A stretch of 64,000 nt of DNA, taken from Polaromonas sp. YR568 (lineage in GTDB: Bacteria; Pseudomonadota; Gammaproteobacteria; Burkholderiales; Burkholderiaceae_C). This document shows, piece by piece, positions 56,923-64,000 of the stretch (positions are counted from its first letter, which is position 1; each line of letters opens with the position of its first letter). The notes under the pieces are model-generated. The model was not told the origin of the DNA and made no database searches. It saw only the letters and a list, made by a program, of their open reading frames with translations. The position numbers and the translations under genes were made by a program. The stretch is taken from NCBI RefSeq assembly GCF_900116715.1, contig NZ_FPBM01000006.1:243686-307685 (forward strand), written 5' to 3'.

Positions 56923-57981
56923 ATGACCCAGCACGCCCCCCTCATCATCGACATCGCCGGCACCGCGCTCACCAAAGCCGACCGCCGGCGCCTGAAACAC
57001 CCGCTCACCGGCGGCATCATTTTGTTTGGCCGCAACTGGAAAGACCGGCGCGAACTCAGCGAGCTGTGCCTGGAGATCAAGGACATCCGTGAAGACCTGC
57101 TGATCTGCGTCGACCATGAAGGCGGCCGCGTGCAGCGCTTCAGGACCGACGGCTTTACCCACCTGCCGCCCATGCGCGAGCTGGGCACGCTGTGGATCAA
57201 AGACCAGCTGGCAGCCACCAATGCCGCCACCGCCTGCGGTTATGTGCTGGGCGCCGAGCTGCGCGCCTCAGGCGTCGACTTCAGCTTCACACCGGTGCTC
57301 GACCTCGATTACGGCGAGAGCGGCGTCATCGGCGACCGCGCCTTCGGCCGCGACCCGCGCGTCGTTACGCTGCTGGCCAAAAGCCTGATGCACGGCCTGC
57401 TGCAGGCCGGCGTCGCCAATTGCGGCAAACACTTTCCCGGCCATGGTTTCGTCAAGGCCGACTCCCACACCGACATCCCCGTCGATAACCGCAGCCTGAA
57501 AGCCATCCTGGCCGACGACGCCGCGCCTTATGGCTGGCTCAACACCACGCTCAGCAGCGTCATGCCCGCCCACGTGATCTATCCCAAGGTAGACGCCCGC
57601 CCCGCCGGTTTCTCCAGCCAGTGGCTGAACTTCATCCTGCGCAGCCAGCTTGGTTTTGGCGGCGCGATTTTCAGCGACGACCTCAGCATGGCCGGCGCCC
57701 GCCTGATCGACGGCAAAGAAGTGAGCTACACCGAAGCCGCCGTCACGGCGCTGAATGCCGGCTGCGACATGGTGCTGCTGTGCAACCAGTCAGTCGGTGA
57801 TGGCCAGCCGGTGGATGAGCTGCTCGACGGCATGTCCGAAGCACTGCTCAAGGGCCAGTGGGAGGCCATGGAGGCCAGCGAGTTGCGGCGGCTGGCTTTG
57901 CTGCCGCAGGGCAGGGGGTTTGGTTGGGATGAGTTGATGGTGCAGCCTGCGTATATGCATGCGCTTGGGTTGGTTCCTTAG
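56923..57981 (+). CDS. nagZ: Beta-N-acetylglucosaminidase NagZ (GH3)
   Basis: A 352-residue cytosolic glycosidase that removes GlcNAc from anhydro-muropeptides in cell-wall recycling. KHFPGHG (residues 169-175) holds the catalytic His loop and SDDLSMAG the nucleophile Asp. ICVDHEGGRVQRF is also typical. In many bacteria NagZ products induce AmpC; no ampC or ampR is in the window. It is followed by the large palindromic repeat and convergent phaZ. Confidence 0.95.
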   Translation: MTQHAPLIIDIAGTALTKADRRRLKHPLTGGIILFGRNWKDRRELSELCLEIKDIREDLLICVDHEGGRVQRFRTDGFTHLPPMRELGTLWIKDQLAATNAATACGYVLGAELRASGVDFSFTPVLDLDYGESGVIGDRAFGRDPRVVTLLAKSLMHGLLQAGVANCGKHFPGHGFVKADSHTDIPVDNRSLKAILADDAAPYGWLNTTLSSVMPAHVIYPKVDARPAGFSSQWLNFILRSQLGFGGAIFSDDLSMAGARLIDGKEVSYTEAAVTALNAGCDMVLLCNQSVGDGQPVDELLDGMSEALLKGQWEAMEASELRRLALLPQGRGFGWDELMVQPAYMHALGLVP

Positions 57982-58015
57982 GCCGGGTCTTGCTCCGGCC
58001 TTTCGCGCTTATCTG

Positions 58016-58591
58016 AGTTCTGCTGGCCGGGGGTGGCCCGGCAGCCAGTAACTTTCTTTTGCTTCGCCAAAAGAAAGTCACCAAAGAAAAGGCGACCCGC
58101 AGTCTGGGTCCCTGCGCTTCGCTTCGGGCAACCTGCGGTGCTCGAGTCAAGCGGGGTCAAAAACAACTCGCTGCGCTCAAACAAGTTTTTGCCCTGATCC
58201 GCTTGTCTCTGCGCTCCTCGGCCCAGCCAGGACGGGGCAATCGGGAACGGGAACGGGGACAAATACCAAAGACAAATACCAACAAGGACTCGCCGTGGCG
58301 AGTCCTTGTTTCTTCAGGTATTCGGGTTCTGTCTTTGGCTGTTTGGTATTGGTATTCCTTCCCCCACCCCCTTCTGTATGCGCCGAGGAGCGGAGGTCCA
58401 GACGGATCAGGGCAAAAACTTGTTTGAGCCGCAGGCGAGTTGTTTTTGACCCCGTCTGGACCGAGCACCGCAGGTTGCCCGTAGCGAAGCGGAGGGACGC
58501 AGACAGTAGGGTCGCCTTTTCTTTTGCTTACTTTTCTTTGGCGAAGCAAAGAAAAGTGAGTCGCTGCCGGGCGACCCCGGCCAGCAGGAGT
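58016..58591. repeat. Composite inverted repeat (two arms around a central hairpin)
   Basis: The left arm (about 58016-58258) and right arm (about 58379-58591) are inverted copies of one repeat. Each arm has, in order, a GCCGGG...CCCGGC hairpin, a CTTTYYTTTG-CTTCGC-CAAARRAAAG hairpin, AAGGCGACCC, a GC-rich part, and a long stem enclosing GTCAAAAAC...GTTTTTGCCC. The 120-bp centre carries a 30-bp perfect hairpin. The element fills almost the whole gap between convergent nagZ and phaZ. Short frames through it are not genes. Confidence 0.88.
58281..58310. terminator. Perfect 14-bp hairpin at the centre of the composite repeat
   Basis: AACAAGGACTCGCC pairs with GGCGAGTCCTTGTT around a GT loop, followed by TTCTTC. 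The same hairpin with loop AC occurs at 63961-63990. It could act as a terminator for the convergent genes. Confidence 0.55.
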
Positions 58592-58630
58592 CAGAGGAAG
58601 GCGCACCGCTGGAGCAAGACCCAGCCAGCC

Positions 58631-59851
58631 CTACCCCATACTCGAATGAATCATCTCCCTAACCCGCGGATAAATCTGCTGGTTCCACTTCCGCCCACTG
58701 AACACCCCATAGTGCCCCACCCCCGTCTGCACATGATGCGTCTTCATGTAAGGCCGTATCCCGGTGCACAGGTCTTGCGCGGCCACGGTCTGGCCGACTG
58801 AGCAGATGTCGTCACGCTCGCCTTCTACCGTCATCAGGGCGGTGCGGCGGATGGCGGCGGGTTTGACAATGCGGCCTCGGTAACTGAGTTTGCCCAGCGG
58901 CAGGTCGTAGGTCTGGAAGACTTTTTCCACCGTCTCCAGGTAGAACTCGGCGGGCAGGTCGTTGACGGCCAGATACTCGTCGTAGAACACGCGGATGATG
59001 TTGGCCTTTTCCACATCGCCGTCGAGCAGGTGCTGGTACATGTCCTGAAAAGACTTTTTGTGCCGGTCCAGGTTCATGCTGAGGAATGCACTCAGCTGCA
59101 CAAAACCCGGGTACACGCGGCGCATATAGCCCGCATGCGGCAGCGGCACGTGGCTGATCAAATTCTTCTCGAACCACTCAATCGGCTTGCTGGTGGCCAG
59201 GGTGTTGACGCCGGTCGGGTTCACGCGGCAGTCGACCGGGCCGGCCATCAGCGTCAGGCTGCGGGGCTGGGCCGGGTCGTCGTCTTCGGCCATCACGGCG
59301 GCTGCCGCCAGAGCGGCCACGCAGGGTTGGCATACGGCCACCACATGGGTGCCGGGGCCGATCGCCTGGGTGAAGCGGATCATGTGGTCTATGTAGTCGT
59401 CGAGCGCAAAGGGGCCGTGGCGCAGCGACACGTCGCGCGCGTTGTGCCAGTCTGTGATGTAGACGTCGTGGTCCTGCAGCAGCGTGCGCACCGTCTCGCG
59501 CAGCAGCGTGGCGAAGTGGCCCGACAGCGGCGCCACCAGCAGCACGGGCGGCTGAAAAGGCAGGTCGCCGGCCTCTTCTTTTTTGAAACGCAACAGGGTT
59601 CCGAAGGGCATGGTGAGCACGGCTTCTTCCGTCACGGTGAAGTCGCGCTCACCCACTTTCACCGAGGCAATGCCGTACGCGGGCCGAGAGTGCGTCAGGC
59701 GCAGGCGTGAAAACACCTCCATCGACGCCGAGAGTTTGCGCAGCAGGCTGCCTTCGGTTTTGCCCAGCCAGAGCGCGGCGCTGCCGCCTTGCGCGAACAG
59801 CCGCAGCGGGGACATCAGGTCGGACTGGAGTTGATAGGCCTGGTAAAGCAT
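58631..59851 (-). CDS. phaZ: Intracellular polyhydroxyalkanoate depolymerase
   Basis: A 406-residue enzyme that mobilises stored PHB granules, of the Cupriavidus PhaZ1 class with cysteine in place of the usual lipase-box serine: VCQPCVAA with C174 as nucleophile. Later DDICSVGQT and THHVQTGVGHYGVFSG hold the expected Asp and His. I chose ATG 59851 (MLYQAYQLQSDLMSP), the family-typical start, over a longer frame. It is divergent from a GST gene across 163 bp and ends 39 bp from the composite repeat. Confidence 0.93.
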   Translation of the reverse strand: MLYQAYQLQSDLMSPLRLFAQGGSAALWLGKTEGSLLRKLSASMEVFSRLRLTHSRPAYGIASVKVGERDFTVTEEAVLTMPFGTLLRFKKEEAGDLPFQPPVLLVAPLSGHFATLLRETVRTLLQDHDVYITDWHNARDVSLRHGPFALDDYIDHMIRFTQAIGPGTHVVAVCQPCVAALAAAAVMAEDDDPAQPRSLTLMAGPVDCRVNPTGVNTLATSKPIEWFEKNLISHVPLPHAGYMRRVYPGFVQLSAFLSMNLDRHKKSFQDMYQHLLDGDVEKANIIRVFYDEYLAVNDLPAEFYLETVEKVFQTYDLPLGKLSYRGRIVKPAAIRRTALMTVEGERDDICSVGQTVAAQDLCTGIRPYMKTHHVQTGVGHYGVFSGRKWNQQIYPRVREMIHSSMG

Positions 59852-60014
59852 GGGTGTCCTGGCGTGAAGCGGGCTTGTGGCCCGGGCCACCTGGATGCAG
59901 GCAAGGAACGGGCCAAGTGACGATTGAGGACTCGCTGGCACAACCCTTGCGGAGCATGGCCTGCCCCGGGCGAGTGGGGGCCAACTTTGTGTGTGCGCTT
60001 CAAGGAGCAATCTC

Positions 60015-60671
60015 ATGGCCAAGGCAGTCCTGACGATCAGCAGCAAAAACTATGGCGCCTGGGCCTTGCGCGGCTGGCTGCTGGCCAAATTTGCCGGGCT
60101 GGAGTTCACTGAGAAGGTGATTCCGCCCGACGACCCGGCCATGAAGGCCGAAATGCTGCTGCTCTCGTCCAGCATGCTGGTGCCTTCGCTGCAGCACGGC
60201 AATGTGAAGGTCTGGGACACACTGGCGATTGCCGAATACCTCAATGAAATCAAGCCCAAAGCGCAGTTGTTGCCCGCCGACATCAAGGTGCGGGCGCATT
60301 GCCGGGCGGTGTGCGGCGAGATGCATTCGGGCTTTGCCTCGCTGCGCGCCGCGTTGCCGATGAACATCAAGGCGCATTTTTCGAACTTCAAGGTGTGGTC
60401 GCGGGCGCAGGCGGATATCGACCGGGTGGTGGAGATCTGGCGGGAATGCCTGGGGGCCTATGGGGGGCCTTACTTGTTTGGCAAGCAGTTGTCGGTGGCG
60501 GATGCTATGTATGCGCCTGTGGTGACGCGGTTTCTCACTTATGACGTGGGGCTGGATAAGGTTTGTGCGGCATATTGCAAGAGGGTTATGGAGTTGCCGG
60601 CTATGAAAGAGTGGGTTGCTGCGGCTCGGAAGGAGCCTGATGACATTGATGAACTCGATGCTGAGTTTTGA
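60015..60671 (+). CDS. Glutathione S-transferase family protein
   Basis: A 218-residue cytosolic GST. The N-terminal thioredoxin-like domain contains SKNYGAWALRGWLLAKFAG and VPSLQHGNVKVWDTLAIAEYL, the usual glutathione-binding cis-Pro and Ser/Asp positions; the C-terminal helical domain has LFGKQLSVADAMYAPVVTRF. AAGGAG precedes the ATG. The substrate is unknown. It converges with the cupin gene across a solo repeat arm. Confidence 0.88.
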   Translation: MAKAVLTISSKNYGAWALRGWLLAKFAGLEFTEKVIPPDDPAMKAEMLLLSSSMLVPSLQHGNVKVWDTLAIAEYLNEIKPKAQLLPADIKVRAHCRAVCGEMHSGFASLRAALPMNIKAHFSNFKVWSRAQADIDRVVEIWRECLGAYGGPYLFGKQLSVADAMYAPVVTRFLTYDVGLDKVCAAYCKRVMELPAMKEWVAAARKEPDDIDELDAEF

Positions 60672-60711
60672 GCTGGCTGCTGGCCGGGCTTGTTAGTTCT
60701 GTCTTTGTGCT

Positions 60712-60960
60712 TTTTGCTGAGTTCTGCTGGCCGGGGGTTGCCCGGCGGCAACTCACTTTTCTTTGCTTCGCCAAAGAAAAGTAAGCAAAAGAAAGGCGAC
60801 CCTACTGTCTGCGTCCCCTGCGCTGCGCTCCGGGGCAACCTGCGGTGCTCGGTCCAGACGGGGTCAAAAACAACTCGCTTCGCTCAGACAAGTTTTTGCC
60901 CTGATCCGTCTGGCCCTCCGCTCCTCGGCGCAGCCAGAAGGGGCAAGCGGGAGCGGGCTC
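60712..60960 (+). repeat. Solo arm of the large palindromic repeat
   Basis: One arm of about 249 bp. It carries stem 1 (CTTTTCTTTG 60756-60765 with CAAAGAAAAG 60772-60781) and stem 2 (CCAGACGG 60854-60861 with CCGTCTGG 60906-60913). Its right end (GGGGCAAGCGGGAGCGGG) matches the left arm of the composite. It fills most of the 309-bp gap between the convergent GST and cupin genes. Confidence 0.88.
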
Positions 60961-60980
60961 GGGTCAGATTCTTTCCGGGG

Positions 60981-61403
60981 TCACTTCCACGGGGTTGGCG
61001 GCGGGATTTCGCAGACCGGGTCTACGTCTATCGACTTGAAATCGGCCGGTCCTACGATTTCCAGGTATTCCATGTCGGGGGAGTAGTCGAACAAAAAGTG
61101 TTTGATGCCCGGCCGCTGGTGGACGACGTCGCCGGCTTCGACCAGGGTTTCTTTGTCTTCGTACATGAAGCGGGCCCAGCCTTTGGTCATGATGACGATC
61201 TGGAAGTCTGCTTCATGTCGGTGCCATCCGGTGCCTGTTTCTGGTGCCATGTTGGCCTTCACAAGGTGCGCGATGACTTTGCCGTTGGTCGCGTCGGCGA
61301 TGCCGAGGTCGCGGTAGAGGAAGAAATCACGCAGGCCGCCGGAGACAAACTGCGTGTCGCCGGGTTTGACGTGCGAGAACTTGGTGGCGGTGCGGTCCAG
61401 CAT
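60981..61403 (-). CDS. Cupin-domain protein
   Basis: A 140-residue single-cupin protein. The motif TGTGWHRHEADFQIVIMTKG holds the metal-binding His pair, and HQRPGIKHFLFDYSPDMEYLEI the second His motif. The ATG at 61403 is preceded by AGGAG. It is probably a metal-dependent small-molecule binding or dioxygenase-like protein; the substrate is unknown. It is divergent from aroC across 148 bp. Confidence 0.85.
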   Translation of the reverse strand: MLDRTATKFSHVKPGDTQFVSGGLRDFFLYRDLGIADATNGKVIAHLVKANMAPETGTGWHRHEADFQIVIMTKGWARFMYEDKETLVEAGDVVHQRPGIKHFLFDYSPDMEYLEIVGPADFKSIDVDPVCEIPPPTPWK

Positions 61404-61551
61404 GGGGTGCTCCTGTTCAGTCAAGACAGCCAACTAGGCATTGGTGCAGTGCAGCAAGCATGAAGTGTTCCAGCCGGTGGGGTGGCGGGGCGCCACTGTG
61501 AAAGCCGGTGCACAAACAGGCGGTTAACGCCGTCTGGGATAATCAGGCCCC

Positions 61552-62652
61552 ATGAGCGGCAATACCTTCGGAACACTTTTCGCAGTCACCAACTTTGGTG
61601 AATCCCACGGCCCGGCCATTGGCTGTGTGATTGACGGTTGCCCGCCGGGCATGGAACTCAGCGAGGCCGATATCCAGGGCGACCTGGACCGCCGCCGCCC
61701 GGGCACCAGCCGCCACGTGACCCAGCGCAACGAACCCGACGCCGTCGAAATCCTCTCCGGCGTCTACGAGGGCAAGACTACGGGCACGCCGATTTGCCTC
61801 TTGATCAAAAACACCGACCAGCGCAGCAAGGACTACGGCAACATCCTGGAGACCTTCCGTCCCGGCCACGCCGACTACACCTACCTGCACAAATACGGCC
61901 GGCGCGACCCGCGTGGCGGCGGCCGGGCCTCAGCTCGCCTGACGGCGCCCATGGTGGCGGCCGGCGCGGTCGCCAAAAAGTGGCTGGCCGAAAAATACGG
62001 CACCACCTTTCGCGGCTGCATGACGCAGATCGGTGACATCGCGATTCCGTTCGAATCGTGGGAACACGTGCCGAACAACCCGTTCTTCGCCCCGGTGGCC
62101 GATGTGGCCAAGCTGGAAGACTATATGGATGCGCTGCGCAAGGCGGGCGACTCCTGCGGCGCGCGCATCCGCGTCACTGCCTCCAAAGTGCCGGTGGGCC
62201 TGGGCGACCCGCTGTTTGACAAGCTGGACGCCGACATCGCCTTTGCCATGATGGGCATCAACGCGGTGAAGGGTGTGGAGATAGGCGCAGGCTTTGCCAG
62301 CGTCACGCAGCGCGGCACTACGCATGGCGACGGCCTCACGCCCGAGGGCTTTCAGTCCAACAACGCCGGTGGCGTGCTGGGCGGCATCAGCACCGGGCAA
62401 GACCTGGAAGTGTCGATTGCCATCAAGCCGACCAGCTCCATCATCACGCCTCGCCAGTCCATAGACACCGCCGGCAACCCGGCTGAAGTGGTGACCAAGG
62501 GCCGCCACGACCCCTGCGTGGGCATACGCGCCACGCCGATTGCCGAGGCCATGCTGGCTTTGGTGGTGATGGAGCATGCGCTGCGCCAGCGGGCGCAAAA
62601 CGCAGATGTCGTCGTGAGCACGCCGAACATCATGCGCCAGCGCCTCAGTTGA
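61552..62652 (+). CDS. aroC: Chorismate synthase
   Basis: A 366-residue FMN-dependent enzyme that makes chorismate from EPSP, the last shikimate step. The signatures [14 protein letters not shown] near the N-terminus, [20 protein letters not shown], and [17 protein letters not shown] near the C-terminus are canonical. It is convergent with the DMT exporter gene 12 bp away. Confidence 0.97.
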   Translation: MSGNTFGTLFAVTNFGESHGPAIGCVIDGCPPGMELSEADIQGDLDRRRPGTSRHVTQRNEPDAVEILSGVYEGKTTGTPICLLIKNTDQRSKDYGNILETFRPGHADYTYLHKYGRRDPRGGGRASARLTAPMVAAGAVAKKWLAEKYGTTFRGCMTQIGDIAIPFESWEHVPNNPFFAPVADVAKLEDYMDALRKAGDSCGARIRVTASKVPVGLGDPLFDKLDADIAFAMMGINAVKGVEIGAGFASVTQRGTTHGDGLTPEGFQSNNAGGVLGGISTGQDLEVSIAIKPTSSIITPRQSIDTAGNPAEVVTKGRHDPCVGIRATPIAEAMLALVVMEHALRQRAQNADVVVSTPNIMRQRLS

Positions 62653-62664
62653 AAACCGCCTGGG

Positions 62665-63549
62665 TCAGGGCTCTGGCGGCGCAGAGCGGAACGGGTTAAA
62701 GCCCGTGATCAGCGCTGTGGCCGACAGCACCAGCACACAGCCCGGCAGCATGCTGGCCGTCACCGGCTCACCCAGAAACAGCGCGCCCCAGGTCACGCCG
62801 AAGAGCGGGATCATGAACGCCGCCGAGGTGGTGGCGCTGGCCGGGATCTCGCGCATCAGCCGCATGCTGATCCAGTACATAAAACCCGAAGTGAGCGTGC
62901 CCAGCACCGTCACGGCGGCCACCGCGCCTGGTGTCAGGACGGCCGCAGGTGCGGCAATGCCGCCCGGCACGAGCAGGATCAACGCGCCGGTGATATGCAC
63001 CACTGCCGACGAAGGCAGCGGCGAATGGGCCATGGTTGCGCGCTTCATCTGGATGGCGCCAAAACCGTAGCTGGCCGAAGCCACCACGCAGGCCAGCGCC
63101 GCGAGGATCACCGTGGGCGTCACCGCCACAGGCCCCAGCTGCACCAGCAGCGCCACGCCCGAAAAACCGACCGCGCAACCCAACAGGCGCACCCGTGTGA
63201 GCTTTTCTTCACCCGCCAGCGCAGCCGCCATCACACCGAAAAGCGGCGCGGTGGCATTGAGCACCGCCGAGTAGCCCGAAGGAATGATCAGCGCGGCCCA
63301 ATTGAACAGCACAAACGGAATCACCACCGAGAGCAGGCCCACCAGCGTCAGGTGCGGCCACGCACTGCGCGGCGGCCAGCGGCCGCGCAGCGTGCTCATC
63401 AGCAGGCTCAACACAATGGCCGCCAGCGTGCAACGGGTGGCGGCCACCACCCACGGGCCTAGGGCCGGGCTGGCGATACGAAGAAGGGGAAATGACGCGC
63501 CCCAGAGGGCGGACATGGCGATCAGCTGGATGAAATGTCGGGTTTGCAT
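62665..63549 (-). CDS. DMT-superfamily (EamA) transporter
   Basis: A 294-residue inner-membrane exporter with ten predicted membrane segments in two EamA repeats (for example SALWGASFPLLRIASPAL and, in the second half, GFMYWISMRLMREIPASATTSAAFMIPLFGV). Members export metabolites or amino acids; the substrate is unknown. I chose ATG 63549 (MQTRHFIQLIAMSALWG); longer frames run into the repeat and are artefacts. A 17-bp mini-repeat and the fourth large-repeat copy lie upstream. Confidence 0.88.
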   Translation of the reverse strand: MQTRHFIQLIAMSALWGASFPLLRIASPALGPWVVAATRCTLAAIVLSLLMSTLRGRWPPRSAWPHLTLVGLLSVVIPFVLFNWAALIIPSGYSAVLNATAPLFGVMAAALAGEEKLTRVRLLGCAVGFSGVALLVQLGPVAVTPTVILAALACVVASASYGFGAIQMKRATMAHSPLPSSAVVHITGALILLVPGGIAAPAAVLTPGAVAAVTVLGTLTSGFMYWISMRLMREIPASATTSAAFMIPLFGVTWGALFLGEPVTASMLPGCVLVLSATALITGFNPFRSAPPEP

Positions 63550-63628
63550 GAAGCGCGCGGGGGCGGCGGTCGAGAGTGTTGGAGAGGGGTTGGGTGATTG
63601 TGCAAGATTTGGAGGAGGTTTGCTTTTT

Positions 63629-63645
63629 GCTATTGAATTAATAGC
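63629..63645. repeat. 17-bp palindromic mini-repeat
   Basis: GCTATTGAATTAATAGC, a nearly perfect palindrome. It lies about 80 bp upstream of the DMT gene start, directly before the large repeat arm. Confidence 0.7.
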
Positions 63646-63671
63646 GGTTGGGTTTGTTTTGGTGTTTGTGT

Positions 63672-64000
63672 TTTTTGCTGAGGGCGGCTGGCCGGGGGTT
63701 GCCCGGCGGCAACTCACTTTCTTTTGCTTCGCCAAAAGAAAGTAAGCAAAGAAAAGGCGACCCTACTGTCTGCGTCCCCTGCGCTGCGCTACGGGCAACC
63801 TGCGGTGCTCGGTCCAGACGGGGTCAAAAACAACTCGCTTCGCTCAGACAAGTTTTTGCCCTTATCCGTCTGGACCTCCGCTCCTCGGCGCAGACAGAAG
63901 GGGGTGGGGGAAGGAATACCAATACCAAACAGCCAAAGACAGAACCCGAATACCTGAAGAAACAAGGACTCGCCACGGCGAGTCCTTGTTGGTATTTGTC
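63672..64000 (+). repeat. Large palindromic repeat, fourth copy, cut by window edge
   Basis: Starts TTTTTGCTGAGGGCGG and carries stem 1 (CTTTCTTTTG 63717-63726 with CAAAAGAAAG 63733-63742), stem 2 (GGTCCAGACGG 63811-63821 with CCGTCTGGACC 63866-63876), then the AT-rich spacer and the 30-bp hairpin at 63961-63990. The part from about 63896 onward is nearly identical to the reverse complement of 58259-58384. A second, inverted arm probably follows beyond the window. No gene is seen between 63550 and 64000. Confidence 0.88.

Noticed and set aside
58059..58801. Open frames of about 120-170 codons through the large repeats (also near 60690 and 63724).
   Set aside because: They lie within palindromic repeat DNA, differ between copies, and have no ribosome site or family pattern.

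Overview
This 64 kb window is a chromosomal, GC-rich segment from a betaproteobacterium of the order Burkholderiales, most likely family Comamonadaceae (Polaromonas/Rhodoferax/Variovorax-like). I infer this from the encoded proteins (AlgZ/AlgR pair beside argH, group II truncated haemoglobin, intracellular Cys-type PHA depolymerase), from the order rpoE-rseA-rseB-mucD-lepA-lepB-DUF4845-rnc-era-recO-pdxJ-acpS-nagZ, and from the style of its dispersed repeats. I see no rRNA, tRNA, insertion sequence, prophage, integrase or CRISPR array; almost all genes look intact.

Layout. 0-10 kb: a rhomboid-like gene cut by the window edge, argH, then divergently an AlgZ/FimS-type kinase with an AlgR-type LytTR regulator, and a run of mixed genes (FkbM methyltransferase, PerM/AI-2E permease, TerC, DTW tRNA-modifying enzyme, lone ABC ATPase, truncated haemoglobin, VOC protein, thioesterase-like protein, a 111-aa unknown behind two FNR-like sites). 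10-27 kb: an 8.2 kb cyclic beta-1,2-glucan synthase gene, ppc, and the haem operon hemC-hemD-hemX-hemY. 27-36 kb: rne with a long leader, divergent from rluC-HAD-Rieske-sppA, then rsmI-like/maf divergent from yceD. 36-44 kb: rpmF-plsX-fabH-[sialidase-like + membrane protein]-fabD-fabG-acpP-fabF, the fatty-acid synthesis cluster with two unexpected genes inside. 44-48.8 kb: YgfX-like gene, rpoE, a possible leader peptide, rseA, rseB, mucD (envelope stress). 49-58 kb: lepA, lepB, DUF4845, rnc, era, recO, pdxJ, acpS, nagZ. 58-64 kb: phaZ, a GST, a cupin, aroC and a DMT exporter, separated by large palindromic repeats.

The most unusual content is non-coding. (1) A structured repeat family (about 240-bp arms, once as a roughly 575-bp inverted pair around a 30-bp perfect hairpin) occurs four times in the last 6 kb, and its stems carry paired compensatory changes. 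(2) A roughly 63-bp repeat is inserted in frame in both hemD and rne, read in the same frame in both (R-x-Q-x-A-P-E-x-[IV]-A), with a third copy in the rne leader and 17-bp short forms elsewhere. (3) A roughly 95-bp element begins exactly at the stop codon of two unrelated genes and also shows compensatory stem changes. (4) Two TTGAC-N4-GTCAA sites spaced 42 bp apart precede an unknown gene. (5) An AT-rich region with tandem DnaA-box-like sites and an orphan terminator precedes lepA. I could not run any search, so novelty is not established.
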